Origin: CAVQTK01 sp963716455
GTDB lineage: Bacteria > Pseudomonadota > Gammaproteobacteria > Coxiellales > Coxiellaceae
Length of the DNA stretch: 64,000 nt
Assembly: GCA_963716455.1 (NCBI GenBank)
Contig: CAVQTK010000003.1
Location: 1-64,000 of the forward strand
Reading direction: 5' to 3'
This document shows positions 33,762 through 43,175 of this stretch, in pieces. Made by a program: the position numbers and the translations under genes. The stretch's first letter is position 1. Every line of letters begins with the position of its first letter. Under the pieces are notes generated by a model that saw only the letters and a program-made list of their open reading frames with translations, was not told the DNA's origin and did no database searches.

Positions 33762-35633
33762 ATGAAGATGCTCTTAAAGCTTTCAACTTTTATGATAGTA
33801 ATCTATACCGCTTCTGGAATAGGAGGTGATAAAGATATTTCTCTCCAAGAGGCTCAGAAACAAGTTGCTAAACGTTACATTATAGATTTGCAAAAAGGTG
33901 ATTATAAAGATATTACCCAACTCTTCGCACAAGATGGCTTTGTTGTTTCTACATCGAAAGGAAAAGTAAATGCAAAAGATTTTTTTTATTCATTCTTGCC
34001 AAATATAGTTAGGGCAAAGACTGAATTAAATCAAACTTTTATAAGTGATAAAGAGCCTAATCGTATTTCTGCCAGATTTCATTTTACTTTTAAATTGAAT
34101 GATGGTGAAGAAGGCGGTGGCGAATATATTGATGAGTTTGTTTTTTCTCCAATTCTAAAAAATTGGCGGCAGTATATATGTTTGAGAACCTTAAATTTAA
34201 AAACGAAGGCGATTCAAATTAATTTTTACTCCAAGAAAATAGAGTATCGATATATTGTTGCAGCTCTTTATGCGCTAGTTCTCTTTTTAGATAGACTCGA
34301 TTTGACAATTGTCAATATAACTTTACCAACACTGGCAAAGTATTTTAATGTCCCAATTACTTATACTGAATGGATAAATAATGCCTTTTTACTTGCGTTA
34401 GCTATTAGCATTCCAATCAGTGGATGGGCTGGAGATCGTTTTGGAGATAAAAGAGTTTTTATTATCGCAACTACGATTTTTGGGTTGTCGTCGCTATTTT
34501 GTGCTTTTTCGCCAAATCTTATTTTTATGTCTTGTTTGCGTTTTTTGCAAGGTTTAGGAGGAGGTCTCATTATTCCTGTTGGAATGACTATGGTTTATCG
34601 TGCTTTTTCTTCAGCTGAATATGCAAGTGTCACTAGCTTTATTTTTATTCCGACGCTCATTGCCCCAGCCATTGCACCTTCTTTAGGGGGTATTATCATA
34701 CATTTTTTTGATTGGAAATGGATATTCCTTTTTGCTGTTCCCATTTGTTTTCTTGCAGTAATTTTATCTGTTGTGGTATTAAAAGAATATAAAATAGAAA
34801 AAAATCACGCTTTAGATTGGAAAGGCTTTTTTTTCTCCTCTTTGGCGTTAATTTTAATTTTATGTTTTATATCTTCATTAGGCAAACAGGGGATCGATTG
34901 GCAAACAGCCAGTATTCTCCTCGCAGCTATTATTTTCGGTTATTTATTTTTAACTCATGAAAAAAGCACGGAATTTCCTTTAATCGACATAAAATTTTTT
35001 AAAAATAAATTGTTTTTACAAGTAAACCTTACTCAGCTTGCTTTTCAAATATGTCATTTTGGTGCTATTTTTCTGTTAGGGATATATTTACAGGTGGGAG
35101 TAGGGATGTCGGCGCTTTTTGCTGGAATAATTATGGGTATGCAGGCAATTGGAGCAATTTGTACCAGTCGTTACTCGGTTAAGTTATTTCATCAGTATGG
35201 CCCGGGTCTTCCCATTATTGTGGGCTTTATTGGTGTTGCCCTCATCACTCCGTGTATCTTACTTATCAACGATCCTAATATTATTTATCCCGGCGCCGCT
35301 ATTCTTTTTATACGAGGATTATTTAGTGGTTTATGCGGAACGCCAATGCAAACATCTAGTATTATTGGCTTTGATAAAGGAGATGTTAGCCGGGCAAGTG
35401 CAGTTTTTAATGCTGGACGACAAATATCAATTAGCTTAGGTATTGCATTATCAACGCTTTTAATAACCTACGGATATAAATCGACCGGACTTAACATAGC
35501 TTTACCCATTTCCCATCCAAGTAAAGCAGTTTTCGTTTATGCGATTATGTTAATCCCTATTATTTCTTTGCTAGGAATTTTTGTTGCAGCAAAAATAAAT
35601 AATAAGGAGGTCATTGCCTTAATCTCAAAATGA
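33762..35633 (+). CDS. NTF2/SnoaL-like secreted domain joined to a DHA2-type MFS transporter
   Basis: 623 residues from the ATG at 33762 (AAGGAAAGG upstream). Residues 1-20 form a signal peptide (MLLKLSTFMIVIYTASGIGG). About 25-150 is NTF2/SnoaL-like (EAQKQVAKRYIIDLQKGDYK ... GEYIDEFVFSPILKNW). From about 160 a 14-helix MFS follows: LVLFLDRLDLTIVNITLPTL, GWAGDRFGDKRVF and LRFLQGLGGGLIIPVGMTMV. A periplasmic N-terminal domain conflicts with the cytoplasmic N terminus of MFS proteins, so this may be two genes merged by loss of a stop or by an indel near 34180-34200. Both parts are clear; the unity is doubtful. Confidence 0.75.
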   Translation: MKMLLKLSTFMIVIYTASGIGGDKDISLQEAQKQVAKRYIIDLQKGDYKDITQLFAQDGFVVSTSKGKVNAKDFFYSFLPNIVRAKTELNQTFISDKEPNRISARFHFTFKLNDGEEGGGEYIDEFVFSPILKNWRQYICLRTLNLKTKAIQINFYSKKIEYRYIVAALYALVLFLDRLDLTIVNITLPTLAKYFNVPITYTEWINNAFLLALAISIPISGWAGDRFGDKRVFIIATTIFGLSSLFCAFSPNLIFMSCLRFLQGLGGGLIIPVGMTMVYRAFSSAEYASVTSFIFIPTLIAPAIAPSLGGIIIHFFDWKWIFLFAVPICFLAVILSVVVLKEYKIEKNHALDWKGFFFSSLALILILCFISSLGKQGIDWQTASILLAAIIFGYLFLTHEKSTEFPLIDIKFFKNKLFLQVNLTQLAFQICHFGAIFLLGIYLQVGVGMSALFAGIIMGMQAIGAICTSRYSVKLFHQYGPGLPIIVGFIGVALITPCILLINDPNIIYPGAAILFIRGLFSGLCGTPMQTSSIIGFDKGDVSRASAVFNAGRQISISLGIALSTLLITYGYKSTGLNIALPISHPSKAVFVYAIMLIPIISLLGIFVAAKINNKEVIALISK

Positions 35634-35704
35634 TAGAGATTTTATTGCTTTAACAAAATATTAATGGGAACTGCTATAATATAGTTCAGAGATTGATTTC
35701 GGTT

Positions 35705-36754
35705 ATGATTATAAATAAAAGAATTAACACGGCAATTATTGGTTTTGGATTATCAGGCTCAATTTTTCATGCACCGTTTCTGTCTTCTTCTCCGGCATTT
35801 AACTTGATTGCCGTTGTTTCTTCAAATTTGCTAAAAGTACAATCCCAGCTGCCCTTAGTCAAAGTATTTGCAACTATGGAAACTATGCTAGCTAATGTTG
35901 ATGTGGATTTAGTCATCATAGCGACTCCTAACCATACGCATTATGAGTTCGCTAAAATTGCACTTAATTATCATAAACACGTGGTTGTAGAAAAGCCCTT
36001 CGTATTGGCAGTAAATCAAGCGGAAGAGTTAATTCAGTTAGCACTAAATAAACAACGAATTTTATGTACATACCAAAATCGACGTTGGGATGGATCAATT
36101 TTAAAATTAAAGACCCTATTTGAAGAGGGTATTTTTGGCAATATATATCAGTGTAATTTTCATTTTGATCGTTATCGCCCGCAGGTGAAAAAAACCAAAT
36201 GGAAAGAATTTAATATAGAAGGTAGCGGATCTTTATATGATTTAGGGCCACATCTAATTGACCATGCCTTATGCTTTTTTGGCTGGCCCGATACAGTTCA
36301 AGCGGATATGGCAATACAGAGAAAAGGTGCACAAGCAATTGATTATTTTCATTTGGTTTTAACTTACAATAAAATTAAAGTCATTCTGCATAGCAGTTCA
36401 GTTATTTTGGGGGATGTCCCACACCTCCAAGTGCATGGTGATAATGCTAATTTTATCTATTACGGAATAGATCCACAAGAAGCAAGATTAATTAACTTAA
36501 TTAATAAGACAATTAGTCTTGAAAAGGAATTAAATCATGGGATGTTGCGTATTTATAAAAATGGTCAGATAAAGGATAGAGAGTTAATTATTGAAGTGGG
36601 TGATTATCAGCAATTTTATAATCAGCTCAGTGCTGCAATTAATGGCCAAGTGGAACCACCCGTATCTTCTGCAGATATGTTAAATAATGTTAAATTAATT
36701 GATTTTGCGCTCAAAAGTTTTACATTGGGTAAAAAGCTGGCTATAAATACCTAA
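35705..36754 (+). CDS. Gfo/Idh/MocA family oxidoreductase
   Basis: About 349 residues from the ATG at 35705; a TTG at 35693 is an alternative. The Rossmann motif is TAIIGFGLSGSIFHAPFL, followed by DLVIIATPNHTHYEFAK and the catalytic HVVVEKPF (EKP). The C-terminal domain has GSLYDLGPHLIDHALCFFGW. The GxGxxGxxFHAP variant is like YdgJ/YvaA, NAD(P)-dependent sugar or inositol dehydrogenases. The substrate is not determinable. It lies 70 bases after the MFS gene and may be co-transcribed. Confidence 0.9.
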   Translation: MIINKRINTAIIGFGLSGSIFHAPFLSSSPAFNLIAVVSSNLLKVQSQLPLVKVFATMETMLANVDVDLVIIATPNHTHYEFAKIALNYHKHVVVEKPFVLAVNQAEELIQLALNKQRILCTYQNRRWDGSILKLKTLFEEGIFGNIYQCNFHFDRYRPQVKKTKWKEFNIEGSGSLYDLGPHLIDHALCFFGWPDTVQADMAIQRKGAQAIDYFHLVLTYNKIKVILHSSSVILGDVPHLQVHGDNANFIYYGIDPQEARLINLINKTISLEKELNHGMLRIYKNGQIKDRELIIEVGDYQQFYNQLSAAINGQVEPPVSSADMLNNVKLIDFALKSFTLGKKLAINT

Positions 36755-37080
36755 GTCTTTTTTTCCTAATTGCCTAATAACAACGGTCAGTTTTATATGG
36801 CTGGTGATAATTACCTAAAACCAAATTCTCGAGTGGGGTTTTTTACGGGTGTGGGGAAAGAGGGTAGTTTGGTTTTTGGCTTTCTAAAAAAAGCACAAAT
36901 AGCGTTATAATCGCTTTTATTGTCAAATGAGGCAGTTTCCTTGGTTGATTTTTTTTGTTCTTGTTTCCTTACGGATTGATATGCTTTTCTTTTTTTCCTT
37001 TCTTATAATCTACTATACTATTATTATCTCTAGAGCTTTTTAATTCCTTATTTCTGTTTGCTTTTAGTTCTATTACATTT
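36755..37080. other. Intergenic stretch, no gene seen
   Basis: A T- and G-rich stretch between convergent genes. A weak stem (TAGCG/CGCTT near 36900-36917) might serve as terminator for the dehydrogenase gene. Nothing else is recognisable. Confidence 0.4.
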
Positions 37081-37944
37081 TTATTTTTCAGTTCTTTCTT
37101 GTATTTTATTATCATTTATTATTTCTGGATTGGTTCGTTTCTCTTCTTTAATGATAAAGGGTTTTCTTGGAAATTTTTCTACAAATTGGGTTATATTTTC
37201 TTGAGTATCTTTTTGTAGAAGATTATGTAAATTTGTTGGATTGAATTTGTCAGTAATTTCTAAAATTTTAATTGCAGTTAGCCAATGCAATAACAGATCG
37301 CTACCTTCTGATTTTCCGGCCGCTATAAGGATGTCTAGATTTTCTTGGTTTAGAAGTCCGTTCTCACTTAATTTTTTAAGTATTTCTGCTGTATATTTGC
37401 AGGTTAATTTATCTGTGCCGATATTACTTTTCAGTATAGCGGCCATTTCATCTGAATTTATCGGATTTATAGCTTTATGGGTTGTCAAAGTTGACAAAAT
37501 TTCAGATAATTCTTTTTGATAATTAAGGGATAAAACGAGTTTTAAATCAAGGTGTTCTAAACAATCAAATTGATTTACAGTTTCATATAATGAAAAAGGA
37601 ATATAATCCTTATCTAATTTTTTATAAAGTTCATCTATTATAAAATCAACAGTTTTGTCTGTTGCTTCTTCAGTTCTAAAATCTTTATTATTTTTATGAT
37701 CTAAAATAAATTGCATTAACTGCCACATGGCGTCATCAGATTTTTCTAAATTTTTAATAAGATTATCAAGCTTTTTAAGAGGTTTCTTTTTCCAGCCCAT
37801 AGATGTGTCGGAAAATTTTGATTTTAGCTGTACTTTCGCATCCTTATAAGCTGCATCCAATAATTCTTTAGCTTTAGAGGCTGTTAATATTCTTATTTGA
37901 CTCGATTTTTCTTGTTTTTGTTCATCGGATGCTGATTTTCTCAT
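37081..37944 (-). CDS. Hypothetical helical protein, candidate secreted effector
   Basis: 287 residues, predicted almost entirely alpha-helical, strongly charged, with no signal peptide or membrane helix. The segment LTCKYTAEILKKLSENGLLN, then QENLDILIAAGKSEG, resembles a helical repeat common in Legionella/Coxiella orphan proteins (a 'gain/loss, hit the next position' type phrase). The C terminus is hydrophilic with several Glu (IIKEEKRTNPEIINDNKIQE), reminiscent of Dot/Icm translocation tails. Function unknown; the effector idea is inference. GAGGCG precedes the ATG. Confidence 0.6.
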   Translation of the reverse strand: MRKSASDEQKQEKSSQIRILTASKAKELLDAAYKDAKVQLKSKFSDTSMGWKKKPLKKLDNLIKNLEKSDDAMWQLMQFILDHKNNKDFRTEEATDKTVDFIIDELYKKLDKDYIPFSLYETVNQFDCLEHLDLKLVLSLNYQKELSEILSTLTTHKAINPINSDEMAAILKSNIGTDKLTCKYTAEILKKLSENGLLNQENLDILIAAGKSEGSDLLLHWLTAIKILEITDKFNPTNLHNLLQKDTQENITQFVEKFPRKPFIIKEEKRTNPEIINDNKIQERTEK

Positions 37945-38121
37945 GGCGCCTCAAATTTATCTATTTTTATAGGGTATATGATAGCTGATCAACCTTAAAT
38001 AACTATTAATAAAGTTCTGGGGGTTATGGTCTTTATATCAAATAACTCCTATGGCATACTTCAATCTGCATGGACAAGTAAGTATTTGGCTTAAAATTGC
38101 GAGCTAATAAGGAGAAGTAAT

Positions 38122-38853
38122 ATGTCTGCATTAGAGGATTATACTGCCCTGGTGGTGGGAGCCAGTCGAGGTGTGGGGCGAGCTATTGCCTTGGAGTTGG
38201 CAGAGCAAGGAGCTAACTTGGGATTGATGGCACGCAGTAAACTTCCATTAGAAGAAACATCTGAACTTTGCCACGCAAAAGGCGGGCAAGCTTTCCCCAT
38301 GGCAGTGGATGTCACTGACGAAATGGCTTTAGAAGAGGCTTTCAAAAATTTTATTAATCACTATAAAAATTTAGATATTCTCATTTTATGCCAAGGAATC
38401 CTATATCGAAATTGTTTAGTTGATGATAAAAACGATCAGTGGAAGAAGGTAATGGAAACGAATTTATTATCATGTATGCATTTAACTCGCTTGTGTTTAC
38501 CACATTTGTTGCAAAAAGATCATTCGGCACGACAACGAGCTATTATTTATATTTCTTCGATTGCCGGCAAGCAAGCCTCTCCTGGGATTTCTGCATACTG
38601 CGCTAGTAAATTTGGTTTAGTAGGTTTCGCCCATTCTATGTTCGAAGAGTTGCGTGAATATGGAATAAAAGTTTCAGTAGTCTGTCCGGGTTATATAAAT
38701 ACCGATATGGTTAGTGATCAAACTCATTTAAACCAGGACAAAATGATTCAGCCAAAGGAGTTTGCTCAACTGATTAGTCAGATTATTTTTTCCCCAAGTA
38801 GCTTCTGTCCTGTGGAATTAATAGTAAGGCCGCAGCTTTCTCCTATAAAATAG
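38122..38853 (+). CDS. SDR family oxidoreductase
   Basis: A 243-residue classical short-chain dehydrogenase. The nucleotide motif is VVGASRGVGRAIALELAEQG, followed by LILCQG, catalytic Ser in IIYISSIAGKQASPG, and YCASKFGLVGFAHSM (Tyr-x3-Lys). The substrate is unknown. AAGGAGA precedes the ATG. Its TAG stop is the first codon of the family A repeat (38851), so the natural C terminus may have been altered by repeat insertion. Confidence 0.9.
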   Translation: MSALEDYTALVVGASRGVGRAIALELAEQGANLGLMARSKLPLEETSELCHAKGGQAFPMAVDVTDEMALEEAFKNFINHYKNLDILILCQGILYRNCLVDDKNDQWKKVMETNLLSCMHLTRLCLPHLLQKDHSARQRAIIYISSIAGKQASPGISAYCASKFGLVGFAHSMFEELREYGIKVSVVCPGYINTDMVSDQTHLNQDKMIQPKEFAQLISQIIFSPSSFCPVELIVRPQLSPIK

Positions 38854-38978
38854 ACTTCTTGCAAAACCTTCGTCTTTTGAGGCCCATTTACTCGCATGTA
38901 AACTCCGCTCCTCGAAAGCAATACGCCTTGCATTGGATTATAACAAGGGCCAAAATACTGGGTTTTGCAAGAAGCCTA
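38851..38978. repeat. Dispersed palindromic repeat, family A (inverted orientation)
   Basis: It begins TAGACTTCTTGCAAAACCTT and ends GGGTTTTGCAAGAAGCCTA. The core has GTAAACTCCGCTCCTCGAAA and GCAATACGCCTTGCATTGG. Its first three bases are the stop codon of the SDR gene. The fragment within ligD (11487) is most like this copy. Confidence 0.92.
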
Positions 38979-39059
38979 ATGAAAACTTCGATTGCCAGCC
39001 TTCTGTGTATGCTGTGCTTTGTCATAAGTTTTTTATCCCAGAGAATTACATAAATGTTA

Positions 39060-39851
39060 GAAGCCCAAAGAGATGATCGAAGAATTATTTTCTTTTAATA
39101 AAGCCTTTGTCGTAGAGTAGCAGCGTAATTGCCAAGTTTTTAGGTTCGCAGCTGTCCATTGCTGCAAACCTATTTTGTTACTTTGTATAGCGGCGCCATG
39201 TAATTGCTGTCAACACATCATCGCTGAAGCGGCAAGAGTTGATTGTTGTTCTATGCTAGTAAGACTTAAATACAAACTTTCGATACGACCAACTTCGGCT
39301 TTCAAATTGCTTAGGTGGAATTGTCATGGTAATTGAAGTAGTCGATAAGGACTTATCATCATGATGCAAGACTGCATAAAACGCTTGGCAGGTGGTATTT
39401 AAAAGTTGATAAGGTGATGAAGGTACCAAATCTGCAATTGACTTATCAGTAGGAGCTACCATTCCTGGTTTAAATTTACTTGGCTCTGATTTCCTTCTCT
39501 TATCCAGGCTGCCAGTGGGGTGCTTAGTTTCTAACGGATCGTAATTGGGTTTAGTTTTTTTAGATAAAGTTATTTGTCTATCATCTGAACCATTGTTAGC
39601 TACATCCACCCTACAATTGAAATTGTTAACATTTTCATGATTATTTTTTGATTGATTAGATTGTCTTCAACTAACAATACATAGGTATTTAAAGCTGGCC
39701 GATTTTTATCCTCATTTAAGTGATTGGAAGGTTACGTTAAATTGTACCCATTGATCTGGATTAGTAACTGAGCTAGTGCAAACAATTTTTCCCGACATGC
39801 GGTTCAGCAGCTCATGACATATTGCCAATCCTAAACCAGTGCCACCAAAAT
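39060..39851 (-). pseudogene. Remnant of a hybrid sensor histidine kinase (HATPase-REC-HPt, BarA/LetS-like)
   Basis: On the minus strand in order: the kinase G2 box NFGGTGLGLAICHELLNRMS and tail to QSLK-stop (39849-39710), then the receiver start YVLLVEDNLINQKIIMKML, a frame change, CRVDVANNGSDD, an unrelated-looking stretch, then HPt-like SLTSIEQQSTLAASAMM and QLHGAAIQSNKIGLQQW, interrupted by TGA. The order is that of GacS/BarA/LetS-type kinases, but frames are broken several times and most of the receiver is lost. The gene is clearly dead. The 117-codon open frame at 39256-39609 is a piece of it. Confidence 0.65.
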
Positions 39852-40373
39852 TCATGAAGGCCAATCTTTTTGCATATTTTCTAAAGTCAGTGGATCTTGC
39901 GATTGTTGAAAGGCCGGGTTAGTTGCTATTAGTAAAAGATTAGGAAAAGTTTGAATTAACATAAACTCACTACTCATCTCGAAAAATGGAGATGAGGAAG
40001 ACATTTTAGCTTCGGTGAGCTGCTTTTTTAACGAATCTATTTGACTATTAAATACTTCTGCATCAATAACAATTTCAGTGGCTTGAAGCGCAACAGGCAA
40101 GATTTGAAGATCGAATAACTCATCCAAAAAAACTTGTAAAATTTTTTGTAGAGATAATAAATATTGAGGTAAATGATTTTGTTGAGAAAGAGCTTCGTGG
40201 AGCTTGGTTCTGGCACGATGTGTTGCTAATAATGTATTGTCCGGAAGAGGATAATTTTCAATAACTTTAGAATCAAGGCTCATAGCTTGTGCTTTCTTTT
40301 GTAAAAGTTCACGCAAAACAGTAGATAATGTTAATGGGCGTATTTGTTGGAATAAATGGATCAGTAGAAACAT
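39852..40373 (-). CDS. Hypothetical protein, possibly the 5' part of the decayed kinase region
   Basis: 173 residues, no recognised domain, no signal peptide. It is Leu/Gln-rich and probably helical (ILQVFLDELFDLQILPVAL). Its stop lies directly against the kinase G2-box remnant, and its last residues (LTLENMQKDWPS) read into that sequence in another frame. It may therefore be an N-terminal fragment of the dead gene rather than an independent one. A short AAAAAAGGGGG stretch lies before the ATG. Confidence 0.4.
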   Translation of the reverse strand: MFLLIHLFQQIRPLTLSTVLRELLQKKAQAMSLDSKVIENYPLPDNTLLATHRARTKLHEALSQQNHLPQYLLSLQKILQVFLDELFDLQILPVALQATEIVIDAEVFNSQIDSLKKQLTEAKMSSSSPFFEMSSEFMLIQTFPNLLLIATNPAFQQSQDPLTLENMQKDWPS

Positions 40374-40857
40374 GGTTACTCCCCCTTTTTTAAATTATTA
40401 TGTTTTCCTTTTTGTTAATATACTCATCAAAATAAAGCTTTTGTGCTATCATTTTTCATTATCCAGATTGAATGGGTTTATCTAATTATTCCTTTATAGT
40501 TCTTTCTTTATTATATTATATAGACTGAAATTGCAAGTCCATATTAAAAAAATTGCACTCATTACAATAAATTTAGTGGTGACAAAATTATATAGGACAA
40601 TAAAAACACCAGTAGCTTTCTATGAGAAGAAATTATTTTTTGGTAAGTTTCGAATTATTAATGATAATAGGCATGCTTCAAAAAAAATGATACACTAGTA
40701 GGAATTGCTTAAAAAATTTAGAATTAGATAGTTATTATATTTTTGAAAGTTAAGGTAGAATTTCTTACAAAACAGATGAACTATATCCGCTTTCGCTTTC
40801 TCTTCTTATTGAGTACTATAAAATTCATACAGTCATTCTACGGAATGAGGAGGGACT
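40374..40857. other. Intergenic, A/T-rich
   Basis: No gene is recognised. It is very A/T-rich and presumably contains the promoter of the small gene at 40858. A 60-codon frame starting at 40743 overlaps that gene in another frame, lacks a binding site and is not credited. Confidence 0.45.
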
Positions 40858-40992
40858 ATGAAGAAAAAATTACCCAAAAAATTGCAGAAAAAAATCTTAC
40901 ATCGTTTACAGGTGAAGGATTTTAGTGCTGCACAAGCGCTTTACGAAGATTATTTAAATCCTCCTCCGAGACCTCCTCACTGTTGTGTCTGA
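40858..40992 (+). CDS. Small 44-residue basic protein
   Basis: The ATG is preceded by GAGGAGGG at ideal spacing, one of the strongest binding sites in the window. The product begins MKKKLPKKLQKKILHRLQVK, continues DFSAAQALYEDYLNPPPRPP and ends HCCV. It has a Lys-rich amphipathic N-terminal helix, a short acidic part, then a Pro-rich Cys-Cys tail. I know no family. It could be a small membrane-associated or regulatory peptide, a toxin, or an exported peptide. It lies alone in an 800-base gap. Confidence 0.5.
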   Translation: MKKKLPKKLQKKILHRLQVKDFSAAQALYEDYLNPPPRPPHCCV

Positions 40993-41173
40993 ACAATAAG
41001 AAATTAAATTACTTATTTTAAGATCTTGAGGAGCATTAATAAATAGTCATGTCGTGTTATTAATTATCTCAACTATTTTTTGAGATAAGTGTTACATGTG
41101 AATTCAAAAGCCGAGCTAGTTTATAGTCTTATTTTGTTTGATAAGGCGCTTTGTGGCAATTTATTCCGCAATC

Positions 41174-41839
41174 TTAAATCTTGAGTTTTATATGAAGCCA
41201 TTTTTCCACCTGCTCATTCAATTGCATCAATTGGCCGTGAAAAAAATGGCTTACGCCAGACATCATGATGAGTTCTATATTTGCTGAGGAATGTGTGGCC
41301 CAAGCTTGCACTGCCTCGGCAGGAACAATTTCATCCTGATCTCCCTGAATGACTAACCAGGGGCATTCCATAGGAAGAAGAGCTTGAAAGTCATAATGGT
41401 TAACTGGAGGAGCGATGCTAATTAATCCGGCAGGTTTAATATGGTGAGCAGTTTTGGCGCTAATATAGGAACCAAATGAAAAACCGGCTAACCATATCGC
41501 TAGTGTTGGTAAAACGGTCTTTACCCAAGAAATGATTGCATTTAGATCGGCATACTCTCCATGCACATGACCAAATTTACCAGAACTTAAGCCTATCCCA
41601 CGAAAATTAAAACGAACGGTGGCTAATTTTTGATTATTAAAAGCACGAACTAAAGTTGTAACTACTTTATTTTGCATAGTCCCTCCCTGGCGTGGGTCAG
41701 GGTGGCAGATTATACCAATTCCTATCGGAGAGGAGTCTTTTGGCCAAGTAGTAATAACTTCTAAATTGCCTGCAGGGCCATTGAGTAGTAGGGAGCTGGT
41801 TTTTTCTGCATGGCGGGGAAAACCGATAAAGTTGTTCAT
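41174..41839 (-). CDS. Alpha/beta hydrolase
   Basis: A 221-residue serine hydrolase fold. The oxyanion region is IICHPDPRQGGTMQNKVV; the nucleophile elbow is LAGFSFGSYIS; the acid is in VIQGDQDEIVPAEAV; the catalytic His is in VSHFFHGQ. The CHPHP-like start and RFNFRGIGLSSG identify the YuxL/COG2945-like small hydrolases. The substrate is unknown. It lies 18 bases after the ABC ATPase gene on the same strand, so it is probably in that operon. Confidence 0.85.
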   Translation of the reverse strand: MNNFIGFPRHAEKTSSLLLNGPAGNLEVITTWPKDSSPIGIGIICHPDPRQGGTMQNKVVTTLVRAFNNQKLATVRFNFRGIGLSSGKFGHVHGEYADLNAIISWVKTVLPTLAIWLAGFSFGSYISAKTAHHIKPAGLISIAPPVNHYDFQALLPMECPWLVIQGDQDEIVPAEAVQAWATHSSANIELIMMSGVSHFFHGQLMQLNEQVEKWLHIKLKI

Positions 41840-41857
41840 TTGTATATTCTAGAATAA

Positions 41858-43156
41858 TTATTGAGGATTTTCTAAACTTAAGATACCCGTATTGTAATCA
41901 TAAGCAAATAGCTCTGCATATCTTCCCCAATCGATAACGGTAGCCAGAACTTCTTCAGCAGCATCACGACTCAAATAACTTTCGAGCTCTGTCAAAAAAT
42001 GCTCTTCATGGTCAATGTGATCAGAATTACGATCAAGCACTTGGCGAATATGACGCGCAAGAGGCATATAGCTCATTAAATGCGCAGCAAAAATTTGCTT
42101 TCGTTGTAAGATATCCGCTTCGGCAAATACTTTCCCCTGTTCAGTCAATTCAATATCTCCTTCAGCAACATAAGCAAAACGTAATATTTCTAAGGTTTCT
42201 ATGATTGAAAACAAATCATCAATAGCTAAATGTAGCTCTTCAGCCAGTTGTGGTAAATCCCCTTTCATGGCGTATTCTGGAGAAGCCAAAGTTTCAATGA
42301 ATCCAGTAATTTCGGAAATTTCTACTTTGGGTAAGCGATAACTTATATCAATTGTTTTAAACTTGAGTTCTTTACTTGGTACTTTGATGCCGGCAGCTCG
42401 AGTCATTAAGGTGTAAATATCATCAATCAATTTTCTGAATTGAGGCTGTTGATTGTTACGTGGATGAGGAATATCTACTTTAATCTCAGCAGCCACATGA
42501 CCGGGATTAATGGCAAATACAAAAATGCGGTCAGCTAAAGACACCGCTTCTTCAATATTATGTGTGACTAATAATATGGCTTTAATATTTGTTTCAGCAG
42601 ATTGCCAAATGTTAATAAGATCTCCTCGTAAATTTTCTGCGGTCAACACATCCAAAGCAGAAAAGGGTTCATCCATTAACAATAGTTCAGGATCTATTAC
42701 TAAAGCACGGGCAAATCCGACCCGTTGCGCCATTCCTCCGGATAATTCCTTTGGATAAGCTGATTCAAAACCGTCAAGGCCTACAATATCGATGGCTTTT
42801 AGAGCCCGTTTGCGTCGCTCTTCTTTTCCGACCCCTTGTGCTTCCAACCCTAACTCCACATTTTCAAGAACAGTTAGCCAAGGCAACAGAGCAAAATGTT
42901 GAAAGACCATGGTTAGACCAGGAACGGGTTTATTAATGGGTACATCGTGGAAAAGAATTTCACCATCTGTTGGATGCATCAGACCTGCTATTATACGTAA
43001 TAAAGTGGATTTACCAGAACCAGATTTACCTAGTAGAGCAATGATTTCTCCTGAGTAAATATCAAAATTAACCTGGTTTAATACCACTAGCTCTTGGGCA
43101 GCCTGCTTTTTAAAAGCTTTTTTGATATTTTTTACTTTTAATAATGGCGTTTGCAT
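41858..43156 (-). CDS. NitT/TauT-type ABC transporter ATPase with C-terminal AAA-associated domain
   Basis: 432 residues. The ABC domain (about 1-260) has Walker A LLGKSGSGKST, Q-loop MVFQHFALLPWLTV, signature LSGGMAQRVGFARAL, Walker B LLLMDEPFSALD and the H-loop VTHN. The additional C-terminal domain (about 285-430, PQLAEELHLAIDDLFSIIE ...) is the winged-helix-like AAA-associated domain found with nitrate/sulfonate-type ATPases. It works with the permease encoded just upstream (43176-44936). No substrate-binding protein is in the window. Confidence 0.9.
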   Translation of the reverse strand: MQTPLLKVKNIKKAFKKQAAQELVVLNQVNFDIYSGEIIALLGKSGSGKSTLLRIIAGLMHPTDGEILFHDVPINKPVPGLTMVFQHFALLPWLTVLENVELGLEAQGVGKEERRKRALKAIDIVGLDGFESAYPKELSGGMAQRVGFARALVIDPELLLMDEPFSALDVLTAENLRGDLINIWQSAETNIKAILLVTHNIEEAVSLADRIFVFAINPGHVAAEIKVDIPHPRNNQQPQFRKLIDDIYTLMTRAAGIKVPSKELKFKTIDISYRLPKVEISEITGFIETLASPEYAMKGDLPQLAEELHLAIDDLFSIIETLEILRFAYVAEGDIELTEQGKVFAEADILQRKQIFAAHLMSYMPLARHIRQVLDRNSDHIDHEEHFLTELESYLSRDAAEEVLATVIDWGRYAELFAYDYNTGILSLENPQ

Positions 43157-43175
43157 GGATGAGCTTTCCTTAAAG

